Shown here: piece after piece, positions 24,051 through 35,229 of the stretch
How positions within the stretch are numbered: the first letter of the stretch is position 1
How the letters are laid out: each line of letters starts with the position of its first letter
Assembly (NCBI GenBank): GCA_963921825.1
Contig: OY997589.1
Span: 18,187,735 to 18,251,734, forward strand
Direction: 5' to 3'
Source: Erodium maritimum
Lineage: Eukaryota > Streptophyta > Magnoliopsida > Geraniales > Geraniaceae
Length of the DNA stretch: 64,000 nt
Translations under genes and position numbers: made by a program
The notes under the pieces: generated by a model
The model's database searches: none
What the model was told of the DNA's origin: nothing
The model's input: only the letters and a program-made list of their open reading frames with translations

Positions 24051-24479
24051 TCACCCAAAAAATCGCAACTGTCGTGGTACACTCTTAGCTTAGCAACTCA
24101 CACTATTGCCACCAGACCACAAAACTCAACTTGACGATCTTTCTTAACAAATGATTCACTCAACAACCAATTTATAACGGCTTGATAACCGCTCGTTAAC
24201 CCAATACCGATCTCAACCGTTCGGATTCACCGATCATTGTATCTTACAGTTACTAGGGTAAGGATCCCAATCAATCGAGGTAACCATCATAATAAATAAA
24301 TTTAAGTTTAAACAACCCTTGAGACAAACAAGGTTCGTGTCGTTCCCACTCTACGCATCAAACATTTTCACTTGCGTCACTGAGCACACGACTTAGAATT
24401 CCTAACTCTACCCGCCTAATTGACGTTGGTCCGAGGTTTTGAAAACAGTTCAAAATTTAACCTGTTTCAAATGAAACCA

Positions 24480-24492
24480 GGCTCTGATACCA
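24480..24492 (-). other. Primer binding site (initiator tRNA-Met) of family D
   Basis: The minus strand reads TGGTATCAGAGCC three bases inside the 5' LTR, the standard plant tRNA-iMet PBS. Confidence 0.92.
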
Positions 24493-24495
24493 AAT

Positions 24496-27400
24496 TGTCA
24501 CGCCCCAAATCCGGTTTTGGCCGGATCTAGAGACGTGACCTGAGTTGAAATAAATAGAAATCATAAATGATAGATAAAAGCTCCAAAATCTCATACAAAC
24601 TCCGTCAAAATCGACATATAAGTAAATAGTTTAAAAGCCTTGTGAGTCACAGCTCAACAAACATAGTCAAATAAAGGACGTTCAATACATGAGACCAACA
24701 TAACCCTAGTAAAAAAACCCCAAGAAGTCCAAAAGCTCTCGAGCCTCGACCTCCCTAGACATCCGGTACGCCTGTAAAACAGTTAGAAACCAAAGGGGAT
24801 GAGCTTACGCTCAATAGGAAAAACCTTAATAACTCAACCCTTAAGTCTAAGATAAACTGCTTACAAATGTAACTCGAACAGCAATGCAATAAGATAAATA
24901 AGAAGTAATAAGGAAACGGAAACAATTACAACTACATAGTAGTATCAAGGTAACCATAACATAAAGAAATTCATAATAAATAATTTAAAGCCTCAATAAG
25001 AGTAAACTGGGAAATAACAGTATCTTGCCAACCACTTGCCTTCTCAAGCCTTCGATCCATGGATAGATTCTGGGATCACCTCTGTTCCCATAATCCGATC
25101 CACCAGAGTATCCACATCATATCAGATTTTCCCTCGGTCCAGATGAGGTACATGCATCGAGGCACCGAAATCAATTCGGAAATTCCACCTAAGGACCATA
25201 TGTCATAGGGGACCAAGTAGTGCACCCAATGAGATGCAGTTCCTTGGGGTGAAACCATAAGTAATCCTATCCCCGCAGGGTAAACTGTCCAATTGCCCGC
25301 AGGCCCAATAACCAATGCCCCGCAGGGTCCAATAACCAAATGCCTGCAGGCCCATTAACCAATGCCCGCAGGGTTCAATAACCAAATGCCCGCAGGCCCA
25401 TTAACCAATGCCCCGCAGGATCTGCCAATACTCAACTCTCAGAATATCCAGTAACCAATAAATATCCCGCAGGATCTGCCAATACTCAACTTTTATAATA
25501 TCCAGTAACTAATACCCTCAGGCTCTAAACTCAGTCATCAACTTACTGTGTCTGCCCAACTCCAACCACCTCATCGGCACCGGATTACCCCCCCCCCCCC
25601 GGTGTAGTACTAAACCAAGCAAACGAACAGACAAACCAATAAACGAACATACATTCAAGAATAAGAATAAAGGAACAAGCGTTTCATTCATCTGTCAAGC
25701 AACACACGTCGGAACACACTTTCATCACAACCAAGACAACCAACACCATTTCATACTTACCGTACACTTACCTGTTACCAACCATCGGTACATCGATCAC
25801 CTGATTGTACCCCTTTGGCACAACCAGTCATACTCGATCATCCGTTCAACCAACAATTATATCAACATAAACACTCAATCAATCAAGCATGCATTCAACC
25901 AATCAATCATCATGTGAACGAACAAATAGTCATTCGATAAGAGAAGCTAATCTAGTTTCATTAGACTCTTAAGTTAACCTAATAACTATCAATCAAGCAT
26001 GTGATCCTAGCACACAACTAAATCCGAGAGCTCTTCACAGCCTCTCTACCAGTAAATCAATTTCCCAAGTATTGAAAGCACACTTCACTAATGGTCATCG
26101 TCCTAAACATGCATACTAGACTCATCCATTTATTAGTAATTGAAATACGATTATTCTAGTTATTCGCATCCTATAGGTAATCCTAGGAACTTTCCGATTT
26201 TATTATCCTAATCATGCATACTAAGCGTAAATTAAGAAATTAAGACTTTCCCTACCTTGCGGTCTTCCTCTAATAAAACTCTGATGAAAATCTCGAGTGA
26301 TCACAACTCCGTTCTTCACACGGGTTCCGGCGTGATCTTCGTTCTTCTAGCTCGGTCCAAGCCCTTGTTCTCGGGCGAAGTCCCGTCTAGGTTTGACAAA
26401 TAAAACGTCTAATCAGAACCAGTAATTGTCCAAGGGTCCACTGATTTGACCAAAAAGTCCTTTAAAACTCACCTTGAATTAATTTAAATCAATTTATTAA
26501 ATCTGATTTTAAAAGTATTTTCTCTGAACCGGGTTGACCCGGATCCGACCCGGATCCAGACCCTGACCCGGACCTGACCCGGACCTGACCCGAATCCGGA
26601 CCTGACCTGAATCCGGACCCGACCCAGGCCTGGTCCAGACCCGGTCCAAGAACCAGACCCGTCCGGTCCTGGGCCTGACCCAGGGTCTGTCTGATCCAAA
26701 CCAGAGTCTCGGCCCAAAAGCCTGCTCAGGCTTCGTCCTCGAGCTGGCTCAGCTCCGGCGAGAGACGGCTTCGTCGGCCGTCGTCTACGGTGTCAGGGCA
26801 CGCTCGTGGAGGAGAAGGGAGAGGGCGGCGAAGGTGGAAAACATCCCAGCGAGGTCGTGGCCGTGTCGGCGGGGCTCCAGCGCGAGCCCGAGCTTGTGTT
26901 CGTCACAGAACTGACGAGACTAGGGTCTGCCGGCGGCAGTTCTGCCAGATAACACTCCAATCGTGCTCGGGAAGTGGTGAATCCCGGCGATACGAGGTCG
27001 TACAAGAAGGGGGTCGGCGAGAGAAGCACGAATCGTGCCGGTTCTCCATCGCCGGCGAGGATCGAGATCTGGAACTCGAACCAGAGCAGTCTCCGACGAG
27101 TTTACCTCGTTCTCGAGCGTGACGTCCTGTCCGAGGCTGAAGGTGAGTGGGGAGGTGGTCGGCGGTGGCATGAAGGTGAGGAAGATGGAAGTGAGAGAGG
27201 GGAGGAAGAGATCGAAAGAGATCGAGATGAGAGAAGTGAGAGAGCTGCCGTCCTTGGTCCGCGTGCCGAGCGTGAGTAGAAGAAGACCCAACAGTGAAGG
27301 GTCTTAGGGTTTTCAAGACGTGGGCTTGGGCAGGTGCGCGTGTGGCTTAGGCCCAACGCTGAAACTGGCCCAGTCCGTCCCAAGCTCTTCTCTTCTTCTC

Positions 27401-27497
27401 TTTTTAATTTTCTTTTCGAACAAAACTTGTTGCAATTTCCACCCCTAAGTTTCTGATTTCACAAACTTACTCCTTCGTAACGGAGTGGGGTTTTACA
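24496..27497 (-). repeat. 5' LTR of family D element
   Basis: About 3.0 kb and highly similar to 16021-19007 by reading. Visible differences include the C-run (13 against 24), extra CCGGACCTGACC units at about 26530-26600 and scattered substitutions. The hairpin is at 24801-24812 (GTAA loop). The high similarity indicates recent insertion, despite the poor coding content. Confidence 0.88.
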
Positions 27498-27530
27498 CAC
27501 TTGTGTTCATGAGTTCAGTAGTCTTGAGAA

Positions 27531-28045
27531 TGTTGGACTAGCATATCAAGAGACTGAATGAAATGAAGCAAAGTGAAAGTGACTAAAGCTCACTCCTTAT
27601 CTCATAACAGAACAGGAAAATAATAACAGAACAAGAAAATGGAGCGATTCACTTGTGATTGAAGAGTCACAATTTCACAACCATAAAGAAGACCAATCCA
27701 AGACCGAGGTGCTTGAAGAGTGGGATTGAGCAAGGAGCTCAGGTTCAGGGGGAGCCCTGCAATAGGTTTGTCGCTTTGTAATAATAACATAGGTTTGATC
27801 TGGATGATCTGAGAAACTTGTATGTTTATTATTACATTATAGTGAAAATCATTCCACTGAAAAAGTGCCCCTAGATGTAGGTATGTTGTATTGAACTGGG
27901 TAATCAATGTCTGTGTCTTCATGAGTGCTTGATAGTTATTTATTTATTGATGCTTTCTCGTTTCTGAAATAACAAGATGTCAGTCTATAAGTCATAACAT
28001 CATAACTGACATATTATCTACAAGTTGCACTTGATCAAAATTACA
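27531..28045 (+). repeat. Candidate 5' LTR of a Ty1/copia element
   Basis: Ends TTACA two bases before a TGGTATCAGAGCA PBS (28048-28060), so the right boundary is good. The left boundary TGTTGGACTAG at 27531 is a guess; no 3' LTR is present to confirm it, and the LTR might extend into 15.5-16.0 kb across the family D insertion. Confidence 0.5.
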
Positions 28046-28047
28046 AT

Positions 28048-28060
28048 TGGTATCAGAGCA
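28048..28060 (+). other. Primer binding site of the copia fragment
   Basis: TGGTATCAGAGCA matches the initiator tRNA-Met 3' end and sits directly upstream of the copia gag remnant. Confidence 0.88.
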
Positions 28061-28129
28061 GGTCTCTTAATCTAATAGTGTGATCCTGAAGAGAAAACAA
28101 TTATGTAAGTTTATCATGGAAAGCTCAAG

Positions 28130-28672
28130 GGAATGAGGCTCTATCACTCGTCTTTCAATGCTGGATAGAACCAACTATGGCTACTGAAAAGCTAAAATGA
28201 GTGTTTTTCTAAAGTCCCTGGATGGTAAGTCTTGGAAATCTGTAATTCATTGATGGAATCCTCCATAAACAGTAGCTGAAGAAGGACAGCCTTTGATTAT
28301 CAAATTAGAGAAGGATTATAGTGTTGCTGAAGATGTTGAAGCATTGAGAAATTCACCAGCTCTCAATGCAATCTTCAATGGAGTTGATCAGAATGTATTT
28401 AAGCTTATCAATACATGTACCTCTGCAAAGGAAGCCCGGAAAATATTAACTACCACCTATGAAGGAACTACTAAAGTTAGAGATAAAAAAACTGTAATAT
28501 ATCACAACAAATTTCGAGGCACTAACCATGAAAGATGATGAAACTATCACTCAGCTTCACGTACGGATAAGTGATTTGGAAAATAAATCATATGCTCTAG
28601 GGAAACCTATGATAGATGAAGATCTGGTCAGAAAGACTCTGAGAGTTGTAAACTCTAGGTTCAGGTAAATGC
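28130..28672 (+). pseudogene. Copia-type gag (UBN2-like), broken
   Basis: Reading across frames gives the classic copia Gag order: an NYGYWKAKM-like start (with a stop replacing Trp), SLDGKSWKSVI, EKDYSVAEDVEAL, NSPALNAIFNGVDQNVFKLI, SAKEARKILTTTYEGT and, after a frameshift near 28530, DDETITQLHVRISDLENK and DEDLVRKTLRVV. At least two stops and one frameshift are present, and the sequence ends abruptly near 28672 with no protease or polymerase. The orphan fragment was later flanked by two long-LTR insertions. Confidence 0.8.
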
Positions 28673-28945
28673 TAATACCCCCACATCCCCCAAAAACCGA
28701 TATTCAGCACATAACTTTTTTTCTCTTTACACGTATATCCACCTACCTATTCTCCTACCTTTTGCCCAATTATTCATCATGGATAATGAGTAAAATTTGT
28801 CTCCTGATGAACTCAAGTACACCGAGCTGGATTCCCAGCTTCAAACGTACATCTAGATGTTAGGATCTCTCATCCAATTGTTTAAACCGTCTCATCAAAC
28901 CATGACGTTACAGGAAAAGAATGTGTTGAAGGGAAGAATATGTTT
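28673..28945. other. Unassigned sequence between copia gag and solo LTR
   Basis: Mixed composition and no domain recognised. It ends with the TGTTT that serves as the TSD of the next LTR. Confidence 0.3.
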
Positions 28946-31706
28946 TGTAAGAACTGCCTCCGGTCGATCTCGGTCGAACCGGTAAAATCTAACGAGAATT
29001 GACTTTCGACCGGAAAAGTCAACCGATGACTCCGGGAGTCATTCAGGACCTTTCCGAGGCCCAAAAAGCTTAGATGTCGTTACGGTTAGCTTAGTTGGGT
29101 CGTTTCCTTTCAAATGACTGTCTTTGCGAAAAAGTCAAACTCGGGTCAAACTTCGCTTAATTAAGGACTAAAATTAGGTGGTCCCCACATGGAAACTTGT
29201 CCATATTGGTATGGAAGGGAATAAATGGGTGAGATTTGACCAAACTACCCTCTTGTGAGCCAAAGAGGGGAAGGGAGCTAAGGGGCATTTTTGTCCGTTC
29301 CAAAATAGGTTAAAGGGACTAGAGAGAGAGCAGTTCAGCTCATTTGTTGCTAGTTGGCCGATAATTAGATAGAAAGAGCAAAGGATGAGCTTTCATGGAA
29401 GCTTGAAGAAGAAGCAAGGAGAAAAGGATGAGGCTTTAGCTTGTTTCTACCTCAAACCATCTCACAAATCCCATTTTCTTCTTCTACTCTCTATTTCTAA
29501 GGTAAAGCTCTAAACTAAATTCGTTTTTATTGGAATTGAGTCATGGGTTTGATGAAGAAAAGCTAGAAGTAGATGGGTTTAAGGTTTTGATGACTTAGAT
29601 GATGGTCTTGATAAAGAACTATGGAGTTGTTGATGGAAATCCTTTGATTTGATTTGTTTTTGATGAAACTCATTGTGGGTATTCAAGTGTTGGAGATTAT
29701 TGGGTCTGTTTTGGAGGTTTAGGAGTTCATCAATGGAGTTTTGAGGTAGAAATTCGTGGAAAACGAAGTGGAAGGAGGAAGAAGAAGGCCTCTGCCCAGA
29801 CCGGGACGGAACGCCGCACGGACCGTGCCAGGGTCCGGCACGGACAGTGCCAGGTACCGGGCCAGCGTGCCGCACGGACTGTGCCTGATTCCGGGTCGGT
29901 GTGTTGCACGGGCCGGGTCGGGTACCGGGCCTGTGGGCCACCCGGAGTGGGCCTCATTCCGACCCATTTCCTTTTCAGACCAAGTTTTGATTTTTGGGCT
30001 TAATTTAGTGTCGTATCGTAAACCGAATCTGAATTAGCTTTAATTGTTGTGATCCTAGACTTTGGACCCGAGCTTGGCAGAGGAGGAGACTTTTGGACCT
30101 CGTGAAGTGACTAAGCGTTCGGAAAGTGATCGAGGTAGGGAAGAGTAGTAATTTACCGTTTTTAATTAAGTAATGCTAATAGTATGCATATAGGATGATG
30201 ATAATCGGAAGAGTCTTAGCTTGCATGTAGGATGTGATTCACTAGAATAACCGTTTTCAATTATGGGAATTGCTGTGCTGTAGAATCACATGTGGCCATG
30301 TCGGGCCTTAGGATTGTGTGTTGGTTGTGTTTGATTGTGGTTATTAGTCCTTAAATGTCGATGATTAGTGTATTCATTGGTTAATTTAAGAAGTCTACTA
30401 TGCTCTTTGCAATGTGATGAATGTGATATGGATTGTTATCTCATGATATGGTTGAATGCATGGATGTGATGAATGCAATATGAATGGTTGTCTTGTGGCA
30501 TGGTCGGGTGAATGATATACCGATGTGGTGTGATTGGTAAGTTATGACGGCAAGTTTTGACGATATGATAAGTTCGGTGTGACATGGTTGGTATGGTATT
30601 GTATGGTGTGACTTGTACCCCATGCTATGGGAAGATACCCGACTGAGGTTTGTGCCGGTCCGGTATGTTGTTTATATGATTTACTCCGATGTGCGTTTCC
30701 GAGAAGACCGATGTGCGTTTCCAGTATATTGTTTACCCCGATGTGCGTTTCCGGTATATTGTATTGTTTGTTTACTCCGATGTGCGTTCCGGGAAGACCG
30801 AAGCCACATTCCAGTATGTTGTATTGTTTGTTTCGCCCCTATGTTGTGTGTCCGGGGAGACACCAAGACCGATGTGTATTCCGGTTGATGCGGTTGAGAC
30901 GTGGCGTGTGATCCGACGTATTACTAGACACTTGCTATGCATATGGTTATTAATGATTGATTGTGCGTGTTGATTAGTTTAATACGTTGTAGTTGCTTAT
31001 GCTTGTTAAGTGATTCTTGTGTGACTCAAGTGTAACGGTATGGGTGTTCGACAACGAACTGTGCGAGGTAATTGTTGAGTTATGCGTGGTGATCGGATTG
31101 TCAAGGGTACTTGTTTTATGTTGTGAGATATCGGATATGAGTAACGTTCATAATGATCTTAGCAATATAGTGTCCCAGGGTTGGGTGTTGAGAACCGTCC
31201 GGTGTCCTTTCTTATGTCCGTATGATGTCGGGTTTGGGTGATGTTTGTAGTCGAGGTCGTAGAAGATTTTCCTACTGTTTATAGGATTCTATATCTCGGA
31301 GCTATTATCGTTAGTAATGTGTTCCTGTTGGTTTCTGTTGTTGTTGTCATTTATTAATAAGTGTTTGAAATCGAGTATTTATGTCAACGGAGCGGAAGAC
31401 CTTTCCCGTTACTACTTTTTCCTACTGAGCGTAAGCTCACCCCCTTTGTTTTTACTGTTTTACAGGTTTCGTTGGTGAGTCGGGAGCTCATTGAGGGTCT
31501 GGGGCTTACTTAGTAGTGGCGTACTCCATTTCTTTTGTACCGAACCTTGTTTATTTATTCGGATTGAGCATCTGACTCGTGGTATTTTATTGTGTTTTAG
31601 AACTAAATTTCGGAATTTTATTTTATTAGTTTTCTTTTATTATTATTGTTTATTTCATTTTAGTTCACGTCTCGAGTTCGGTCAAAACTGGATTTGGGGT
31701 GTGACA
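28946..31706 (+). mobile_element. Solo LTR, family C-like, plus orientation
   Basis: TGTAAGAACTGCC...GGGGTGTGACA with a perfect TSD TGTTT (28941-28945, 31707-31711). Landmarks are donor-like GT 29502-29503 (CTAAG|GTAAAG), acceptor-like AG 30057-30058, donor-like GT 30135-30136 (CGAG|GTAGGG), hairpin 31427-31438 (GTAA loop) and acceptor-like AG 31464-31465 in a T-rich context. Instead of the CGTCACGG array it has a GCACGGACNGTGCC array at 29800-29900. A CCGATGTGCGTTTCCG tandem repeat lies at about 30690-30800. Confidence 0.9.
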
Positions 31707-31863
31707 TGTTTTGTGTGGATAAACAATTCCGTTGGCAGCATCGATGGGAAAAGGAAGAAGACTGAGGGCTATTAGATGGTTTTCACGACGGAGATCCTAG
31801 TCTTGAGAAGCCCAATGATACAATGCATGAGTAGAAGAAATGCAAGGACATTGACAGCAGATT
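31707..31863. other. Short host segment between two LTR insertions
   Basis: 157 bases of pre-insertion sequence. With 28673-28945 and the sequence after 48510 it forms one interrupted locus. No coding signal is seen. Confidence 0.4.
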
Positions 31864-32399
31864 TGTCACGCCCCAAATCCGATTTTGACCGGACTCGAGA
31901 CGTGAACTAAAGAAAATAATAACAATAATAAAATTAAAAGTAAAAGTAAATTTAAACATCGTAAATCTCCGAATTTAGTTCCAAATCAAATAATTCATGT
32001 AACATGAGTCAACGCTCTAAAACCAAAGATAACTAAAAAAAGGTTCGGTACAAAAGAAAGTACGTCACTACTAAGTAAAACCCCGGACTCTCAATGAGCT
32101 CCCAAGCTCCGAGACGTCCTCTAAACCAACTCACGATTGTAACCTGTAAAACAATAAATAAAGGGGGTGAGCTTTCGCTCAGTAGGAAATAGTAGTAAAG
32201 GGAAAGGACTTCCGCTCCGTCACCATAATTACTAAAACAATAATACATACTAGTAACTGACAACACGAACAGAAAACCAACAGGAACACAACATTATCGA
32301 CAATAGAACCAAGCTAAAGAAACATACAAACATCGAATATTGTACTGCTACCACTACTTCGAACGTCACTCAACGCGGAAACACCTGAACATAAGATAA

Positions 32400-32596
32400 A
32401 TGAATCATGATACTCCGATCATCTCACGCAACTCAACATATCGTACCGGAACACGGCATCGGTCTAGATATCTTCCCGGACACACAACATTGGGGTGAAA
32501 CAAATACATCATACCGGAATACACCCTCGGTCTAGATGTCTTCCTTGACACACAACATCGGGGTGAAACAATACATCATACCGGAATACCCATCGG
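32400..32596. repeat. TCGGTCTAGATGTCTTCCC tandem repeat of LTR B (left part)
   Basis: Units of about 60-70 bp containing CATACCGGAATAC, TCGGTCTAGATGTCTTCC and ACATCGGGGTGAAACAA. It continues at 43915-44113 and 46701-46760 once the insertions are removed. Confidence 0.8.
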
Positions 32597-35197
32597 TGTA
32601 AGACCCGCTCCCGGTCGAACCGGTGGATTTTCTGGCAAGTTTGACTTGCTACCGGAAAGTCAACCGATGACTCAAGAAGTCACTCGGGACTTTTCCGGAA
32701 CCCAAACGACTTAGCCATCATCACGGTTGGCTTAAGGGGATAAATTCCTTTCGTTTGAGTATAATGTTGGAGAAAGTCAATTTTGGTCAAAACGATACTT
32801 TTTATCGACTAAAAGCATTATTTTTATTGTGCTGGAAATTATTTTGGAAAACTAAATAACCTCCTTGGACACTTGTCCCTTTTTGGTTGAAGGAGAGAAA
32901 AGGGAGTGGTCTTGGACCATTATACCCTCCCAAAAGCTTCTACAAGGGATTCTAGCTCAAGGGCTTTTAGTCATTTGACACATCTAGGTATTATATGAGT
33001 TTGGAAAAGCAAAACCAACCTATTTTGCATGGTGTAGCCGAAAATTGGAGGAGGAGCAAGAGAGAGGAACTCCCATGGAGCTTTGAAGAAGAAACAGGGA
33101 AAAGGAGGCCACTTGAAGTCTTCCTCTAGCCATCCCTTCTCAAAATCCTTACCATCTTCTTCATCTCACTCTTCTAGAGGTAATGGAACTCTCTAATCCT
33201 CATTTCCCTTCATCTCTTTTCATGGGTTTTGGGTGAAATTACTAGATGTTGTTGGGTTTGAGTAGAAATGGTGTGAGATGTTGTTGATAAGAAGTTTTGT
33301 TGGGTTTTTGTGAGAAATCCTTAGTTTGTTGGAGCTTTTAAGTTAGTTTTGATTTGATGAATCATTAGAAACTTGCTTATTTGTTGATTCCTACCATGGG
33401 TAGAGGAGTATTGGAGGTCTTTGACTGTTTTGGGAGTTGGAAGTGGTAAAATTTGGGGTTTGAAGGTGGTTTTTCCGGAGAAAAGGAGCTGGAGGTTGAA
33501 GAAGGGCGAAACTGCCCTGGTGCGCCACGGATCCATGACTAATCCCGTGACGGGCGACGTCACGGCTCCATGAGGGAGTCCGTGACGACACTCGTCACGT
33601 CTCCGTGACGGTAACCGTGAGGGTTGGCGTCACGGATCCGTGACCAGGTCCGTGGCCGAGCAGGGTGGGGGTTTCTTTGGGGGTTTTTCACCTTGGTTGA
33701 TCTTGGTTTTGAGCTGAACTTTGGAAGGACTTTGGGGGTCTTACTTGTTGTTTAAGTGGAGTCTAATTAACGTTTCTTTGTGTCCAAGACTTTGGGGATC
33801 GAGCTAGAGGAGCAAGGATCACACCGGGACCCGAGTGAAGAACGGAGTGGTGACCACCGGGCTTATCATCAGAGTGTTGAGAGGAAGACCTCGAGGTAGG
33901 GAAGTATTAACCTCTCGTTTAAATTCTTAGTATGCATGTTAGGCTAATAAAATCGGAAATGTCCTAGAAATGCCTATAGGATGCGAATAACTAGAATAAT
34001 TGTCTTTCAATTACTAATAACCGGAAGTGTCTAGTAGTGAATGATTAGGATGCCAATCACTAGTGTAACTCGCTTTCAATACTTGGGAATTGTTTTACTG
34101 GTAGAGCGGCCTTGGCAAAGCCCTCGGATTAGTTGCGTGTTAGGATCACATGCTTGGTTGTTTGGTTGCTTAGTGGATAGGCTAAAGAGTCTAATGGAAC
34201 TAGTTGAATTGCATATTTGAATGCTCGATTGAAGGTTTTTATGATTGGTTGATTAAACTCGTGCTTGACCGTTGAATGTATTTGAATGATTTCTTGATTT
34301 CCTTAAATGGTTGCTTGGAGCATCGAGTATGACTGGTTGTACCGAGCGGTGCAATCAGGTGATCGATGCCCCGATGGGTCGTGACTGGTAAGTGAACGGT
34401 AAATTGTGATTGTGTGATTCATGTGTTGTGATTATGTGATTCGTGTGCTGTGTGTTGTGGTGAAACGGTGATGCGTGAGCTATATGTGATAATGGATTGG
34501 TGTTTGTTGGGAATGGATTGCTTCGTGTTTTGGTTTGAGTGTGTTACTCAATTATTATCTGATTATTATTGAAGTGCCCAAGTGTATGCTTCCTATGGGA
34601 GTAATACCTTGTTTCCCGAGGACATAAAATCCCTTGGAGACGTTTCTGAAAATCCCGATGATAAGCGCCCTCAGGGGGTTGTTTCCGGTAGCCTCAATGA
34701 TATGCGTCTCCTCTGGATTTGAGGGAAAATCCGAGAGGACACATCCTATGTGGATCGGAGGGTGGTGACTTCATGTGCCACGACATTGATTGGATTACCT
34801 ATTGCCCGTGATTGTTAAGAATTATCTTGTTGACTTGCTGATGAAATTATTGAGTTTATAGTCCACCTTGTTATGTATTTTCCCTACTGAGCGCAAGCTC
34901 ACCCCTATGAGTTTATTGTTGTGTTTACAGGCTTGATTGAGGAGTAGAGGCTCGGGAGCTTCTTGGTGTGGGTGTCTTGTAGAGACTTCATTTTTATTTC
35001 ATTTCTGTTTTGGACAAACCTTGTGGAGAATTATTATTACACCCCTGGAGGGTTACTTATGTTTTAAACTGAGTTATGTGGATTTGAGTTTCTTATTGGA
35101 GATTTTCAGGAACTTATTGTTGAGTTATTGCCTTTTTTAATCGTTTTATACTAGTCATGCCTCGAGTCCGGGCAAGAACCGGATTTGGGGCGTGACA
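32597..35197 (+). repeat. 5' LTR of element A
   Basis: TGTAAGACCCGCTCCCGG...GGGGCGTGACA. Landmarks are a TATA-like ATTATATGA at about 32990, donor-like GT 33180-33181 (AG|GTAATGG), acceptor-like AG 33787-33788, a 107-nt exon-like block, donor-like GT 33896-33897 (CGAG|GTAGGG), hairpin 34889-34900 (GCAA loop) and acceptor-like AG 34929-34930 after a T-rich run. The CGTCACGG palindrome array is at about 33520-33650. Confidence 0.93.
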
Positions 35198-35229
35198 ATC
35201 GGTCTAGATGTCTTCCCGCACACACAGCA
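35198..35229 (+). other. 32-bp copy of the 3' flank directly after the 5' LTR
   Basis: Identical over 32 bases to 43915-43946, the host sequence just outside the 3' LTR, including the TSD. It occupies the position where the PBS should be. Confidence 0.9.

Larger units (their letters stand above)
16021..27497 (-). mobile_element. LTR retrotransposon, family D, minus strand, degenerate internal region
   Basis: Two long LTRs (about 16021-19007 and 24496-27497) bracket 5.5 kb of internal DNA. The host sequence CACT(T) repeats on both sides (16016-16020 and 27498-27502); one T at the left boundary is shared, so the TSD is read as 4-5 bp. The PBS and PPT are in the expected minus-strand positions. 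The only coding remnants I can recognise are gag (21586-22463) and the integrase C-terminal region (about 19080-19360). RT, RNase H and the integrase core are not recognisable, so it is probably a non-autonomous (LARD-like) or strongly decayed element. Its gag start and integrase tail align by eye with element A, placing both in one Ty3/gypsy lineage. Confidence 0.87.
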
